A stretch of DNA of 64,000 nucleotides from Pararhodobacter zhoushanensis. Its GTDB lineage: Bacteria > Pseudomonadota > Alphaproteobacteria > Rhodobacterales > Rhodobacteraceae. The position numbers and the translations under genes are program-made. Each line of letters starts with the position of its first letter. Position 1 is the stretch's first letter. The stretch lies in the NCBI RefSeq assembly GCF_025949695.1, contig NZ_JAPDFL010000002.1, positions 1 through 64,000 on the forward strand. The letters are read 5' to 3'. Under the pieces are notes generated by a model. The model made no database searches. It had not been told where the DNA came from and worked only from the letters and a program-made list of their open reading frames with translations. This document shows positions 44,882 through 53,419 of the stretch, one piece after another.

Positions 44882-45774
44882 GGCGCCAGCCCGTTCGCGA
44901 CGGTCTGCGCGGTGACGCGGAGCAGGTCGAGATAGGTCGGCACCGGGCCATCGGGCTCCGACAGACTGTCAACATAGAGCACCCCGCCGTATTGCGCGCC
45001 GGTTTCACGGGCGACCTGCTCGGCCGGGGCGGTGTTGACCGTGCTTTCACAAAACACCACCGGAATGTCATGCGTGCGGACGCCGTCGATCACGGCGCGC
45101 ACCTGCTGCGGGGTGCCCATCTGATCGGCATTCATCGGCCACAGGTACAGCTCTTGCAGGCCGAAATCCCGCGCCAGATAGCTGAACGCGCCCTCGCAGG
45201 TCACCAGCCAGCGCTGTTCCGGCGCGATCGCGGCGATCCGCTGGCGGAGCGGTTCAAGCGTTGCGCGCAGCTCATCCTGATAGGCCGCCGCATTCGCGCG
45301 ATAGACCTCGGTGTTGTCGGGATCGTGCTCGATGAAGGCAGCGGCGATGTTGTCAATGTAGATCAGCGCGTTATCCAGACCCATCCACGCATGGGGGTTG
45401 GGCATTCCGGTGTAGGAACCGGCAGCGATCGGGATCGGATCAATCCCCTCGGTCAGCGTCACCGACGGCACATCGCCCAGATTGGTCAGGAACTGCTCGA
45501 ACCACAGCTCAAGATTCATCCCGTTCCACAAGATCAGATCAGCGCCATGCGCCCGGACAATATCCTGCGGCGTCGGTTCGTAGCCGTGGATCTCTGCGCC
45601 CGGCTTGGTGATCGACACCACATCGGCCGCGTCACCCGCCACCTGCCGCGCCATGTCGGCCAGAACGGTGAAGGTGGTGACGACCTTCATCCGGTGCTCG
45701 TCAGCCATGGCGGCACCCCCCATCAACGCGCTGGCCCCTGCCGCCGCCAAAAGGCGGGCTATCGTCAGTGTCAT
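44878..45774 (-). CDS. sitA: Manganese/iron periplasmic binding protein SitA
   Basis: This 298-residue cluster A-I metal-binding protein has a Sec signal ([21 protein letters not shown]) without lipobox. Metal ligands can be traced: His in [12 protein letters not shown], His in [13 protein letters not shown], Glu in [16 protein letters not shown] and Asp in [10 protein letters not shown]. Glu rather than His at the third ligand favours Mn or Fe over Zn. AAAAAGGACCGATC precedes the ATG. It is first in sitABCD and divergent from the Fur-family gene, with two TGCAA boxes between. Confidence 0.9.
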   Translation of the reverse strand: MTLTIARLLAAAGASALMGGAAMADEHRMKVVTTFTVLADMARQVAGDAADVVSITKPGAEIHGYEPTPQDIVRAHGADLILWNGMNLELWFEQFLTNLGDVPSVTLTEGIDPIPIAAGSYTGMPNPHAWMGLDNALIYIDNIAAAFIEHDPDNTEVYRANAAAYQDELRATLEPLRQRIAAIAPEQRWLVTCEGAFSYLARDFGLQELYLWPMNADQMGTPQQVRAVIDGVRTHDIPVVFCESTVNTAPAEQVARETGAQYGGVLYVDSLSEPDGPVPTYLDLLRVTAQTVANGLAP

Positions 45775-45799
45775 GATCGGTCCTTTTTCAGCATCCAGA

Positions 45800-45814
45800 T
45801 GCAAGTGAGTCGCA
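45800..45814. promoter_or_regulatory. Mur/Fur-type box, copy 1
   Basis: TGCAAGTGAGTCGCA matches the TGCAA-N5-TTGCA design of alphaproteobacterial Mur boxes with two mismatches. It shares TGCAAGTG with copy 2 and lies 26 bp upstream of sitA. Confidence 0.5.
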
Positions 45815-45841
45815 GGTATGCATAGCAGGTCCGCCGCTTCT

Positions 45842-45863
45842 TGCAAGTGCATTGCAACTGCAA
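45842..45863. promoter_or_regulatory. Mur/Fur-type box, copy 2
   Basis: TGCAAGTGCATTGCA (45842-45856) is a TGCAA-N5-TTGCA inverted repeat, followed by a further overlapping TTGCAACTGCAA (45852-45863). This agrees with manganese-responsive Mur boxes described upstream of sitABCD in rhizobia and Rhodobacterales. Confidence 0.72.
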
Positions 45864-45989
45864 AAGGGGGGACGCTTCCAGGGCGCAAGACGGATGACCG
45901 CGGAAATTCTTCGTGCTACAGGGTTCCCTCAGCCAGATCGGCCCGCTCCGATGTCAGGCTGACGCGACTTCAGCCAGAGCGGACACCCG

Positions 45990-46415
45990 ATGACCAAGCC
46001 AAAGCAAGAGCCCCTGATCGACCTTTGCCGCCAACGTGGGCTGCGTATCACCGGGCAACGGCGGGTCATTCTGCAGGTTCTGGATGCCGCCGATGACCAC
46101 CCGAACGTCGAGGAACTGCACCGCAGGGTTGGCCAACGCGAACCCGGCGTGAACATCGCGACGGTCTACCGCACGATGAACAAGCTTGCGGAGCTGGGCC
46201 TGATCGAGCGCCACATGTTCGGCGACGGGCGCCTGCGCTACGAGCCTGCGCCCGACGAGCATCATGACCATCTGATCAATGTGGAAACCGGCGAAGTCAT
46301 CGAATTCCGCTCGGACGAAATCGAGCGGCTGCAGGAAGAAATCGCGCAGAAATACGGGTTCGAGATCGTCAGCCACAAACTGGAACTCTACGTCAAACCC
46401 CGCAAAACGCGTTAA
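45990..46415 (+). CDS. mur: Fur-family regulator, probably manganese-responsive Mur
   Basis: This 141-residue Fur-family protein has an N-terminal winged helix (LRITGQRRVILQVLDAADDHPNVEELHRRV, NIATVYRTMNKLAELGLI) and the metal-site motif DEHHDHLINVETGEVIEF. It has no C-terminal CxxC structural zinc motifs, as is usual for alphaproteobacterial Fur/Mur. It is divergent from sitABCD and most likely represses that operon when manganese is sufficient. Fur proper (iron) is the alternative. Confidence 0.85.
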   Translation: MTKPKQEPLIDLCRQRGLRITGQRRVILQVLDAADDHPNVEELHRRVGQREPGVNIATVYRTMNKLAELGLIERHMFGDGRLRYEPAPDEHHDHLINVETGEVIEFRSDEIERLQEEIAQKYGFEIVSHKLELYVKPRKTR

Positions 46416-46507
46416 GCCGGACTGTCGCACCCGTTCTTGGCCAGCGGGCGCGTAAATCTTTCGTTAACCGCGCCCATTTTCTGTCTGCAAATATCCTCCA
46501 GGAGGGT

Positions 46508-46558
46508 CCGGGAGGATGGAAAATCCTCCCGGGTTTCGACGCCGCGCAAACGGCGTCG
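46508..46558. terminator. Two tandem hairpins between convergent genes
   Basis: Stem 1 is CCGGGAGGAT (46508-46517) with ATCCTCCCGG (46523-46532), loop of 5 nt, followed rightward by GTTTCG; it would end the mur transcript. Stem 2 is CGACGCCG (46537-46544) with CGGCGTCG (46551-46558), 8 bp past the tctA stop and better placed to end the leftward operon. Confidence 0.68.
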
Positions 46559-46566
46559 TCGTGGCC

Positions 46567-48051
46567 TTACAGCGAACGCGCGCGACGGGCTTTCAGCCAG
46601 GGGCCCAGATACGGCCAGATGATGCTGAATGCCGCAACCAGCAGCAGCGCCGCCGAGATCGGGCGCGTGAAGAAGGGCAGCACGCCATCGTCGGTATAGG
46701 TGATCCCGCGGCGCAGGTTCAGCTCAAGCATCGGCCCAAGGATGAAGGCCAGAATAAACGGCCCGACCGGCAGCTTGACCTTGTCCATCAACAGACCGAA
46801 GGCCGCGAAACCAAGCAGCAGGAAATAGTTGAAGCCGGTGGACGAGCCGACGAACACACCGATAAAGCCCAGCACCACAATCGCCGGATAGAGATAGTGG
46901 TAGGGAATTTTCAGGATCGCCGGGAACAGGCGCATGCCGAAATACTGCAGCACCAGCACCATGACCGCCGAAATCAGCGCGGTGAGGAACAGTGCGTAGA
47001 CGATCTCGGGGTTGTTGGTGAACAGCAAGGGTCCGGCCTGAATGCCGTGGATCATCAGACCGCCCAACAAGATCGCCGTCGTGCCGTCGCCGGGGATCCC
47101 CAGCGCAACCATCGGGATCAGTGAGCCGCCGACCGAGGCATTGTTCGAGGTTTCCGAGGCGAACACGCCGTCCACACAACCTTTGCCGAATTTCTCGGGA
47201 TGTTTGGACGACGATTTCGCCTGCGCATAGGCGATCATGTTCGACAGGGCCGAGCCCATACCGGGCAGAAACCCGATCCACAGACCGATCAGGAACGACC
47301 GGATCATGTTCCAGGTGTTGTCGATCAGGTCCCGCGCGCTGACACCAAAGCCCTTGATGTCGGACACATCGACCTCGGGCACCTGTTGTTCGCCACGTGC
47401 GTGGTCGCCGATGATCTGTTTGAGCGCAAAAAGGCCCAGCATCAGCGCGATCAGGTCGATGCCACTGCTCAGATAGATCGAGCCGAAGGTGAACCGTGCG
47501 TGCCCGTCAATCGGCGCGAAGCCGACGGTGCTGAGCAGCAACCCCAGCGCCGCCGAGGCCATGCCCAGAAACACCGAGCCGCGCGCCAGGGCCGCTACCA
47601 GCGCAATGGCGCAGAACCCGAGCGAGAAATACTCCCACGGTCCCAGCCGCAGCGCCAGCCGCGCCATGACCGGCGACAGGAACATCGCGATCAGGATCGA
47701 GACCAGCGTGCCCAGAAACGAGGCGATGATCGCCGCCCCCAGCGCCCGGACGGCCTCGCCGTTGCGCGTCATGGGGTAGCCGTCAAAGCAGGTCGCGATG
47801 GACGAGGGCGAGCCGGGAATGCCCAGCAGGATCGAGCCGATCATGCCGCCCGAAACCCCGCCGATCCAGATCGACATGAGCATGGCCAGCCCGACCTCGG
47901 GCTCCATGCCGAAGGTGATCGGCAGCATCAGCGCCACGCCAAGCCCGCCCGACAATCCGGGGATGGCACCCAGGATGATGCCCAGTGTCGTGGCCAGCAG
48001 GATGATCAGCAGCGTCATCGGCTGCAGGAGTGTCAGCAAGGAGTCAATCAT
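46567..48051 (-). CDS. tctA: Tripartite tricarboxylate transporter large permease TctA
   Basis: This 494-residue, 11-12-helix permease of the TctA family has LGAIPGLSGGLGVALMLPITFGM, LLGIPGSPSSIATCFDGYPM and PGMGSALSNMIAYAQAKSSSKHPEKFGKG with SETSNNASVGGSLIPMVALGIPGD. These are highly conserved stretches of the family. I use ATG 48051, with AGGGGCGG upstream; the in-frame extension to 48078 enters tctB. It transports a carboxylate, probably with protons or sodium, in concert with TctB and TctC. Confidence 0.93.
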   Translation of the reverse strand: MIDSLLTLLQPMTLLIILLATTLGIILGAIPGLSGGLGVALMLPITFGMEPEVGLAMLMSIWIGGVSGGMIGSILLGIPGSPSSIATCFDGYPMTRNGEAVRALGAAIIASFLGTLVSILIAMFLSPVMARLALRLGPWEYFSLGFCAIALVAALARGSVFLGMASAALGLLLSTVGFAPIDGHARFTFGSIYLSSGIDLIALMLGLFALKQIIGDHARGEQQVPEVDVSDIKGFGVSARDLIDNTWNMIRSFLIGLWIGFLPGMGSALSNMIAYAQAKSSSKHPEKFGKGCVDGVFASETSNNASVGGSLIPMVALGIPGDGTTAILLGGLMIHGIQAGPLLFTNNPEIVYALFLTALISAVMVLVLQYFGMRLFPAILKIPYHYLYPAIVVLGFIGVFVGSSTGFNYFLLLGFAAFGLLMDKVKLPVGPFILAFILGPMLELNLRRGITYTDDGVLPFFTRPISAALLLVAAFSIIWPYLGPWLKARRARSL

Positions 48052-48061
48052 AGCGCCGCCC

Positions 48062-48508
48062 CTACAGAAGGATGCCATGCGGCAGGAACGCGTTCAGCGC
48101 CACCGCAAACAAAAGATGCACGGCGCCGGTGACGGCAACCGCATAGATCAGACCGCGCCACCAGCCCCGGCGCTCGGCGCCCGCGATCACCCAGTACAGC
48201 GCGAAAACGGCGACCAGCGTGGCGATGTGGAACCCGACCAGCCAGAGCCCCAGCGCGTAGCCGACCATCAGCCCGGCCATGTTCAGACCGCGCAGCAGCG
48301 CCGCCATGTCCAGCTTTCTTTCCTCGCCCTCGGGCTTGCTCAGCAGCAGGCCGATCCCGCAGATCACAAGGATCGCGCAGGCAAAGATCGGGAACAGTTT
48401 TGGCCCGGGGTCGCTGTTGAAGGTGCGCACGCTGATCTGCGAAGCGACAGCGATCCCGCCAGCGCCAAGCGCCAGCAAGGCAGCGCCAAGGGGGCGTTCG
48501 GTATTCAT
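48062..48508 (-). CDS. tctB: Tripartite tricarboxylate transporter small permease TctB
   Basis: This 148-residue protein has four predicted helices (LLALGAGGIAVASQISV, LFPIFACAILVICGIGLLL, AGLMVGYALGLWLVGFHIAT, AVAVTGAVHLLFAVALNAFL). The SDPGPKLFP motif between helices 1 and 2 is typical of TctB. A GGAG site precedes ATG 48508; the longer frame upstream covers the tctC gene boundary and is rejected. Only 10 bp separate it from tctA. Confidence 0.88.
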   Translation of the reverse strand: MNTERPLGAALLALGAGGIAVASQISVRTFNSDPGPKLFPIFACAILVICGIGLLLSKPEGEERKLDMAALLRGLNMAGLMVGYALGLWLVGFHIATLVAVFALYWVIAGAERRGWWRGLIYAVAVTGAVHLLFAVALNAFLPHGILL

Positions 48509-48563
48509 GACCGGTCTCCGGTTTGAACGGGCGGGGGCCGGGCCCCCCGCGCAAGGTTTGGCG

Positions 48564-49520
48564 TTAGTGAGCCGAGAGGCCCAGATGACGGGCGAGCCGG
48601 TCGATGGTGGCGTCTTCGCCAGCCACGAGATCATGCGCCGCAGCCAGATCATAGGGCTCGAACGCGCTATCGGCCGCTGCGAGACGTTCCTGCACCTGCG
48701 GATCGTCGCCCATGGCCCGGATCACGGCGTTGATCTGTTCGGTCATCGCCGGGTCCATACCCGCCGGGCCAAGGATCAAGAGCGGGGCAATCCACGATAC
48801 GTCGACGCCCTGCTCGCGGCAGGTCTGGAATTCGGGGTAGCGGGGATCGGCCTCGGGGTTGACCAGACACAGCACGCGCATGTCGCCCGACTGCACATAT
48901 TGCCGCGCCGGGCCTGCGCCCAGATTGCCCAGCGTGATGTGGCCGCCCTGGATCCCGGCGACCTTGTCCACCTCGGCCGAGGCCTCGACCAGGCGCAGGT
49001 CGACGTCCTCGTTGGCCATCAGCATGCCCGCGATGAAATGCGTGGTCTGACCCAGCGAGACACCGACGGTGTACTGGCCGGGATGCGCGCGCGCATCCGC
49101 GACGAAATCGGCGATGGTTTCCCACGGTGCATCGGCGGCCACCGCATAGACCTGCGGCGGATAGGATTGTGCGATGCCCAGAATGGTGAAGTCGGTATAC
49201 GGATGGTCATAGAGGCCGGTCTGATAGCCCACCAGCATGCCCGTGTGCTGAAACAGCATCGTCAGGCCATCAGGATCGGCGGTGCGCACCTCTTCCTGCG
49301 CCACGATGCCGCTGCCGGTGGGTTGGTTGACCACCACTACGGGGTTGTTGGTCGCCTGCTGCAGGTAGTCGGCAAAGATGCGGCCCATGATATCGGTGCC
49401 GCCGCCGGGGCGCGACGGGATGATGATCTGGATGGTTCCGGTGGGCCAGTCCTGGGCCGAGGCGGCGCCGGTAGAGAGCGTTACCGCCAGAAGTGTGGCA
49501 AGCGCCTTGCGCGGGGTCAT
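48564..49520 (-). CDS. Tripartite tricarboxylate transporter binding protein TctC (copy 1)
   Basis: This is a 318-residue Bug/TctC-family periplasmic protein. The Sec signal (MTPRKALATLLAVTLSTGAASAQ) is followed by WPTGTIQIIIPSRPGGGTDIMGRIFADYLQQ, the conserved ligand-phosphate-like loop. A GGGAGGAACGATC site precedes ATG 49520. Together with TctBA it makes a complete transporter. It is clearly related to, but divergent from, the TctC copy at 51380-52369. Confidence 0.92.
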   Translation of the reverse strand: MTPRKALATLLAVTLSTGAASAQDWPTGTIQIIIPSRPGGGTDIMGRIFADYLQQATNNPVVVVNQPTGSGIVAQEEVRTADPDGLTMLFQHTGMLVGYQTGLYDHPYTDFTILGIAQSYPPQVYAVAADAPWETIADFVADARAHPGQYTVGVSLGQTTHFIAGMLMANEDVDLRLVEASAEVDKVAGIQGGHITLGNLGAGPARQYVQSGDMRVLCLVNPEADPRYPEFQTCREQGVDVSWIAPLLILGPAGMDPAMTEQINAVIRAMGDDPQVQERLAAADSAFEPYDLAAAHDLVAGEDATIDRLARHLGLSAH

Positions 49521-49547
49521 GATCGTTCCTCCCATTTGAACAAGTCT

Positions 49548-50465
49548 TTAGCGGTTAAACAGCGCGGCAAGCCAGGCCACGATGGTTGCCCGGCCTTCGC
49601 GCCAGCGCGAATGGCCAGCGATCAGAAAGCCGTGGTCAGCGTCGGCAAAATTGCGCAGGCTCACATCAATCCCCGCGTCGATCAGCATGGCGGCATAGCG
49701 CCGGGCCTCAAACCGCAGCGGGTCCAGCCCGGCGGTGATGATCAGCGCGGGCGGAAGGCCGGTCAGCGCCTCGGGTTGTGCCAGGACGGGGGACAGCAGC
49801 GGGTTGTACAGGTTCTCTTCGACCCCGGCGTAGCAAACGCTGAACGCGCGCAGGCGGGCGGGCGGGAAGATGCTGTGCGGCTCCAGCTTGTCCTCGACCG
49901 GGGTGATCCCGTCGAGGAACGGGTAATCCATCACCTGACCGACAGGCCGGAACGCGCCGCTTTCATTGGCCATCAGACAGATCGCCGCCGTCAGGTTGCC
50001 GCCCGCGCTATGCCCGCCGATGGCAAGGCGCGCCGGATCTCCGCCGAGAGCCGCAGCGTTGGTCACGGCCCAGACGGCGATGTCGTAACCTTCATGGAGC
50101 GCGGTCGGGAAGGGAAACTCCGGCGCGAGGCGGTAGTCGAGATCGATCACCACGGCGTCCAGCTGCACCGCCAGATGCGCACAGAACACAGTATCGCGTG
50201 CCTGATACCCCCGCACGAACCCGCCGCCGTGGATGTTCAGCACCATCGGGCGCGGACCGTCAGCGGGTGTTTTCGGCGTCACGATCAGAAGGCGCGTGTC
50301 GCCGGCGCGGGTGGGAATGAAGCGTTCGTCAACCGTGACCCGCGCAAGGTCGCTGGCCATCTCGTCGGTCATCTTGGTTTCGACCAGATTGGTCCCGCGC
50401 AAGTGCGCGGCCAGTTCCAGCCGTTCTTGCTGGCTCAGGGCAAACTCGGGCAGATTGGTGCTCAT
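49548..50465 (-). CDS. Alpha/beta hydrolase, HSL-type esterase
   Basis: This 305-residue esterase of the hormone-sensitive-lipase family has the oxyanion motif HGGGF (79-83), nucleophile S153 in GGHSAGG, and probable acid and base in AGLDPLRFEARRY and FADADHGFL. No signal peptide, so cytoplasmic. It overlaps the preceding metallo-beta-lactamase-fold gene by 4 bp and is followed by tctC 27 bp later. It could free an acid from an ester or lactone imported or processed by the same operon; substrate unknown. Confidence 0.88.
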   Translation of the reverse strand: MSTNLPEFALSQQERLELAAHLRGTNLVETKMTDEMASDLARVTVDERFIPTRAGDTRLLIVTPKTPADGPRPMVLNIHGGGFVRGYQARDTVFCAHLAVQLDAVVIDLDYRLAPEFPFPTALHEGYDIAVWAVTNAAALGGDPARLAIGGHSAGGNLTAAICLMANESGAFRPVGQVMDYPFLDGITPVEDKLEPHSIFPPARLRAFSVCYAGVEENLYNPLLSPVLAQPEALTGLPPALIITAGLDPLRFEARRYAAMLIDAGIDVSLRNFADADHGFLIAGHSRWREGRATIVAWLAALFNR

Positions 50466-51304
50466 TCGGTCTGTTCCAGAACCTTGCGGATCTGATCGAG
50501 CCTTCCGTCGATCATCCGGGGCCAGACCGCGCGATCCAGGAACGGGTTATGCCCGTCGCGGATATCGTCAACCCGGTCCATCATGGCGACCTGCGCCGGG
50601 TGCGATCCCAGCGTGATGTCCACCGGCATGTCCCGCACCCGCAACATCGTCTCCAGATACTGTTGTTGCAGCGCCATCGGCAGGTTGTTGTCGCGCAGGT
50701 ATTCGTTGGTGACGGTGATCACCCCGGCCCCGCCGTGCAGTCCACACAGATGCGTGGCCCCTGCCTCACCCGGTACGTCAAAGAAGAACGAGGTCGTGCC
50801 CGGCGTATGCCCCGGCGTGAGCAGCGTGCGGATCTCGCGGTCGCCCATCACGACGGGCTCGTTGTCGGAATAGAACGCGTCAGGCTCAAACGAGCCCCAA
50901 GGGTAACCATTGTTGAGCAATTGGTCGGGCCGGTCGTTGAGGAACGCCCAATCTTCTCGGCTCATCATCACTTTGGCGCCCGAGGCTTCAACCAGAGGCC
51001 GCACACCGCCCAGATGGTCATAATGCATGTGCGACACCAGGATCAGCTTCAGATCGGTGATGTCAAAACCCAGTTTGCGGATCGATTCGAAGACCAGATA
51101 GACCTGCGGCTGCATGGTCGTGTCGATCAGGATCAGCCCTTCGCTGCTTTGCAGCAGATAAGCCCCGACCCAGTTGTTGCCGACATACCAGGTGCGCGGG
51201 GCGACCGGGAACGGATCGACCGCTACCTCCCACGGGCGCTCACAGCCTTGGATGAGGCACTCATAGGGATCGGTGGGAAGAGGGGGCAAAGCGCGGCGGG
51301 CCAT
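50462..51304 (-). CDS. Metallo-beta-lactamase-fold hydrolase, subclass B3-like
   Basis: This is a 280-residue MBL-fold protein. The zinc motif HMHYDH is at residues 92-97, the second histidine in LTPGHTPGTTSFFF and a late one in ITLGSHPAQ, the pattern of subclass B3 enzymes. No signal peptide is visible, so it is probably a cytoplasmic hydrolase, such as a lactonase or esterase, rather than a secreted antibiotic-resistance enzyme. The ATG at 51304 lies after a terminator hairpin; a reading that starts at 51361 would be translated from the hairpin itself and is rejected. Fused by overlap to the esterase gene. Confidence 0.85.
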   Translation of the reverse strand: MARRALPPLPTDPYECLIQGCERPWEVAVDPFPVAPRTWYVGNNWVGAYLLQSSEGLILIDTTMQPQVYLVFESIRKLGFDITDLKLILVSHMHYDHLGGVRPLVEASGAKVMMSREDWAFLNDRPDQLLNNGYPWGSFEPDAFYSDNEPVVMGDREIRTLLTPGHTPGTTSFFFDVPGEAGATHLCGLHGGAGVITVTNEYLRDNNLPMALQQQYLETMLRVRDMPVDITLGSHPAQVAMMDRVDDIRDGHNPFLDRAVWPRMIDGRLDQIRKVLEQTE

Positions 51305-51323
51305 CGGAATTCCGTGTGTCTTG

Positions 51324-51359
51324 GAGAAAAAGGGCAAGGGCGGGCCTTCCGCCCTTGCC
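51324..51359 (-). terminator. Strong intrinsic terminator inside the Tct operon
   Basis: An 11-bp perfect stem (GGCAAGGGCGG at 51333-51343 with CCGCCCTTGCC at 51349-51359, loop of 5 nt) is followed leftward by CTTTTTCTC. It stands 20 bp after the stop of the second tctC and before the MBL-fold gene, so it should end or attenuate transcription from the upstream promoter. Confidence 0.85.
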
Positions 51360-51379
51360 ATGTGTCGGGGCAGGTGTGG

Positions 51380-52369
51380 TCAGTTCAGGCCCAGCAGTTC
51401 GGCGGTAGCCGAAACGCTTGCGTCGATCGACTGCAGCCGTGCCGGAATGTCATCCGCAGCGATTGCCGTCAGCGGGAAGTTCATCGTGGCAAGCTGCGCG
51501 GAAACCTCGGGGTCTTCGACGGTGCCATTGATCGCGGCATTGATCGCCGAGACGACCGCAGGGTCCATGCCTGCCGGACCCATGATCAGGAAGTCGAGCC
51601 CATAGACCACGCGCTCATAGCCCTGCTCAACCAGCGACGGAATATCGGGGGTCGCCGCGTCGCGGTCGGGCGAGCCGCCGATCGTACCCAGAATGCGCAG
51701 ATCGCCGGTCTCGACGTATTGCAGTGCGCCCGAGGTGTTCACCAGCGCGGCGTCGATCTGATGGCCTTGCAGTTGCACCAGCTTGTCGGCATCGCTGCCC
51801 GCGTCGACGATGCGGAACTGTGCGTCGCTGTCCATCACCAGGAGCCCGGCCATGAAATGCGTCGAGCCGCGCAGTTGCACGCCCAAGGAGATCGAATTCG
51901 GCGCCGCGATGGATGCGGCAACCAGATCGGCGGTCGTCTGATACGGCGAATCGGCGGAAACGGCGAGCGAGTACGAGCTGCCGACGGCCAGCTCGGCGGC
52001 CGTGGTGAACTCGTCCAGCGGGCTGTGATCGTAGGTGCCGGTGTGATACATTGAGAAGATGCCGCTGTGGAAGAACAGCAGGGTCTGCCCATCCGGCGCG
52101 GCAGCGCGCACGGTCTCGGCAGCAACAACGCCACCGCCGCCGGGGTTGTTCACCACGACGAAGGACTGGCCGGTCCGCTCTTGCAGCGCGCCTGCCAGCA
52201 CACGGGCCGCAGCATCGGTGCCGCCCCCGGCGCGGGCGGGCACCAGCAGCTGAACGGTGCCGGTGGGCCAGACCGTCTGCGCGCTGCTGACGTGCGGCAG
52301 CGCGGCGACAGCAACGGCGGCGCTCAGCGACAGGAACAGGCGGCGGTTCAGGATAGTGGATGTGGTCAT
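51380..52369 (-). CDS. Tripartite tricarboxylate transporter binding protein TctC (copy 2)
   Basis: This 329-residue Bug/TctC-family protein has the signal LNRRLFLSLSAAVAVAALPHVSSAQ, twin-arginine-like but lacking the full motif. It has VWPTGTVQLLVPARAGGGTDAAARVLAGAL, the same conserved loop as copy 1, and a C-terminal part with MGPAGMDPAVVSAINAAING. It is the gene next to the divergent LysR regulator and is cut off from the rest of the operon by the terminator at 51324-51359. This binding protein should therefore be made in excess over the membrane subunits. Confidence 0.9.
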   Translation of the reverse strand: MTTSTILNRRLFLSLSAAVAVAALPHVSSAQTVWPTGTVQLLVPARAGGGTDAAARVLAGALQERTGQSFVVVNNPGGGGVVAAETVRAAAPDGQTLLFFHSGIFSMYHTGTYDHSPLDEFTTAAELAVGSSYSLAVSADSPYQTTADLVAASIAAPNSISLGVQLRGSTHFMAGLLVMDSDAQFRIVDAGSDADKLVQLQGHQIDAALVNTSGALQYVETGDLRILGTIGGSPDRDAATPDIPSLVEQGYERVVYGLDFLIMGPAGMDPAVVSAINAAINGTVEDPEVSAQLATMNFPLTAIAADDIPARLQSIDASVSATAELLGLN

Positions 52370-52443
52370 TGTGAGTCCTCCCAGACACCTCGATTGCAGA
52401 AGAGGCTATTGACTTGGGGCCAGTTTCGGAAATTGAATATCGG

Positions 52444-52457
52444 CCTTAGTCATAAGG
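52444..52457. promoter_or_regulatory. Inverted repeat in the tctC-lysR divergent region
   Basis: CCTTA-GTCA-TAAGG lies 13 bp before the LysR start codon, in a 100-bp intergenic region that is AT-richer than its surroundings. LysR regulators commonly bind such dyads beside their own gene. Confidence 0.42.
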
Positions 52458-52469
52458 TAAGCTAATATC

Positions 52470-53414
52470 GTGGCCCTCAACGCCCAAACCCTTCTGCGCC
52501 GTCTGACGACCCGCGCGCGCGTGCGGCACATGCAGGCGCTGATCATGCTCAACGACCTCAGATCCATGAGCCGCGCGGCTCAGGCCATGGGGATGACGCA
52601 GCCCGCGATGACGCAACTGGTCGCCGAACTGGAGGCCCTGCTGGAGACGACGCTGTTCTTGCGCCATTCGCGCGGGGTCGATCCGACGCCGGTTGCGCAG
52701 GATCTGATGCCGGTTGCCCGCCGGATTCTGGCTGCGATGGAAGAGGGGGCCGAGCTGATCGCCACGCGCATCCGGCGTGACAGCGGCCCGGTGCGCGTGG
52801 CGGCAACCGTCGCGGCGATGGGCGGCTTGCTGGACCCGGCGCTGCCAGTTCTCGCGCGCTCGCACCCTAATGTTCAGGTGCAAGTGGACAATGTGATGGG
52901 GCAAGGGTTGTCAGCGTCGTTCAGCGGGACCGAGTTCGATCTCATCCTCTGCCGCCGTTTGGCGGTCGTGCACGAAGGCTGGACCTTTGTTCCCTGCCGG
53001 CATGATGCCGCGATCATTGTGGCCGGGGCACGCCATCCGCTGGCCCAGAAAACCGGCGTAACGGCAGCGGATCTGGGGGCGGCGCGCTGGCTGCAGAACC
53101 ATGTTGCAACGCTGGCACGGCATGTCTTTGACGACCTGCGCGAGCGGTACGGCTGGGTCGAACTGGATGAGGTCCAGTTCATTTCCCGCATCCCCATGCT
53201 GATCTGGTCTATGCTGAAAAGCGGGGAATTACTGTGCCTTACGCCGCGAAGCGTCGCGGCGGCATGGCTGCTTGATGGCAGTATTGTCGAGTTGGATTTC
53301 GATGTCGGCGCGCCATTGGAGCCGATCGGGTTCTACTGGAAACTCGACGAGGCCGGACCATCGACCCGCCATGTCGCGCAGGGCTTGCTGGATCTGCGCG
53401 ACAGGGCGGACTGA
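52470..53414 (+). CDS. LysR-family transcriptional regulator
   Basis: This is a 314-residue LysR-type regulator. The helix-turn-helix (MQALIMLNDLRSMSRAAQAMGMTQPAMTQLVAELEALL) starts about 20 residues in, and a periplasmic-binding-protein-like effector domain follows. The GTG at 52470 has AAGG upstream at rather long spacing; an ATG at 52530 just before the HTH is the alternative. Divergent from the Tct operon, it probably activates transport of its inducer carboxylate. It converges with the semialdehyde dehydrogenase gene with only 5 bp between the stops. Confidence 0.88.
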   Translation: MALNAQTLLRRLTTRARVRHMQALIMLNDLRSMSRAAQAMGMTQPAMTQLVAELEALLETTLFLRHSRGVDPTPVAQDLMPVARRILAAMEEGAELIATRIRRDSGPVRVAATVAAMGGLLDPALPVLARSHPNVQVQVDNVMGQGLSASFSGTEFDLILCRRLAVVHEGWTFVPCRHDAAIIVAGARHPLAQKTGVTAADLGAARWLQNHVATLARHVFDDLRERYGWVELDEVQFISRIPMLIWSMLKSGELLCLTPRSVAAAWLLDGSIVELDFDVGAPLEPIGFYWKLDEAGPSTRHVAQGLLDLRDRAD

Positions 53415-53419
53415 GCCTG

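Noticed and set aside
48279..50495. 738-codon open frame on the + strand
   Set aside because: It is antisense to tctB, tctC and the esterase, all well supported by family motifs and ribosome sites.
50462..51304. Secreted beta-lactamase resistance gene
   Set aside because: The MBL-fold protein has no signal peptide and sits in a catabolic transporter operon, so antibiotic resistance is not supported.
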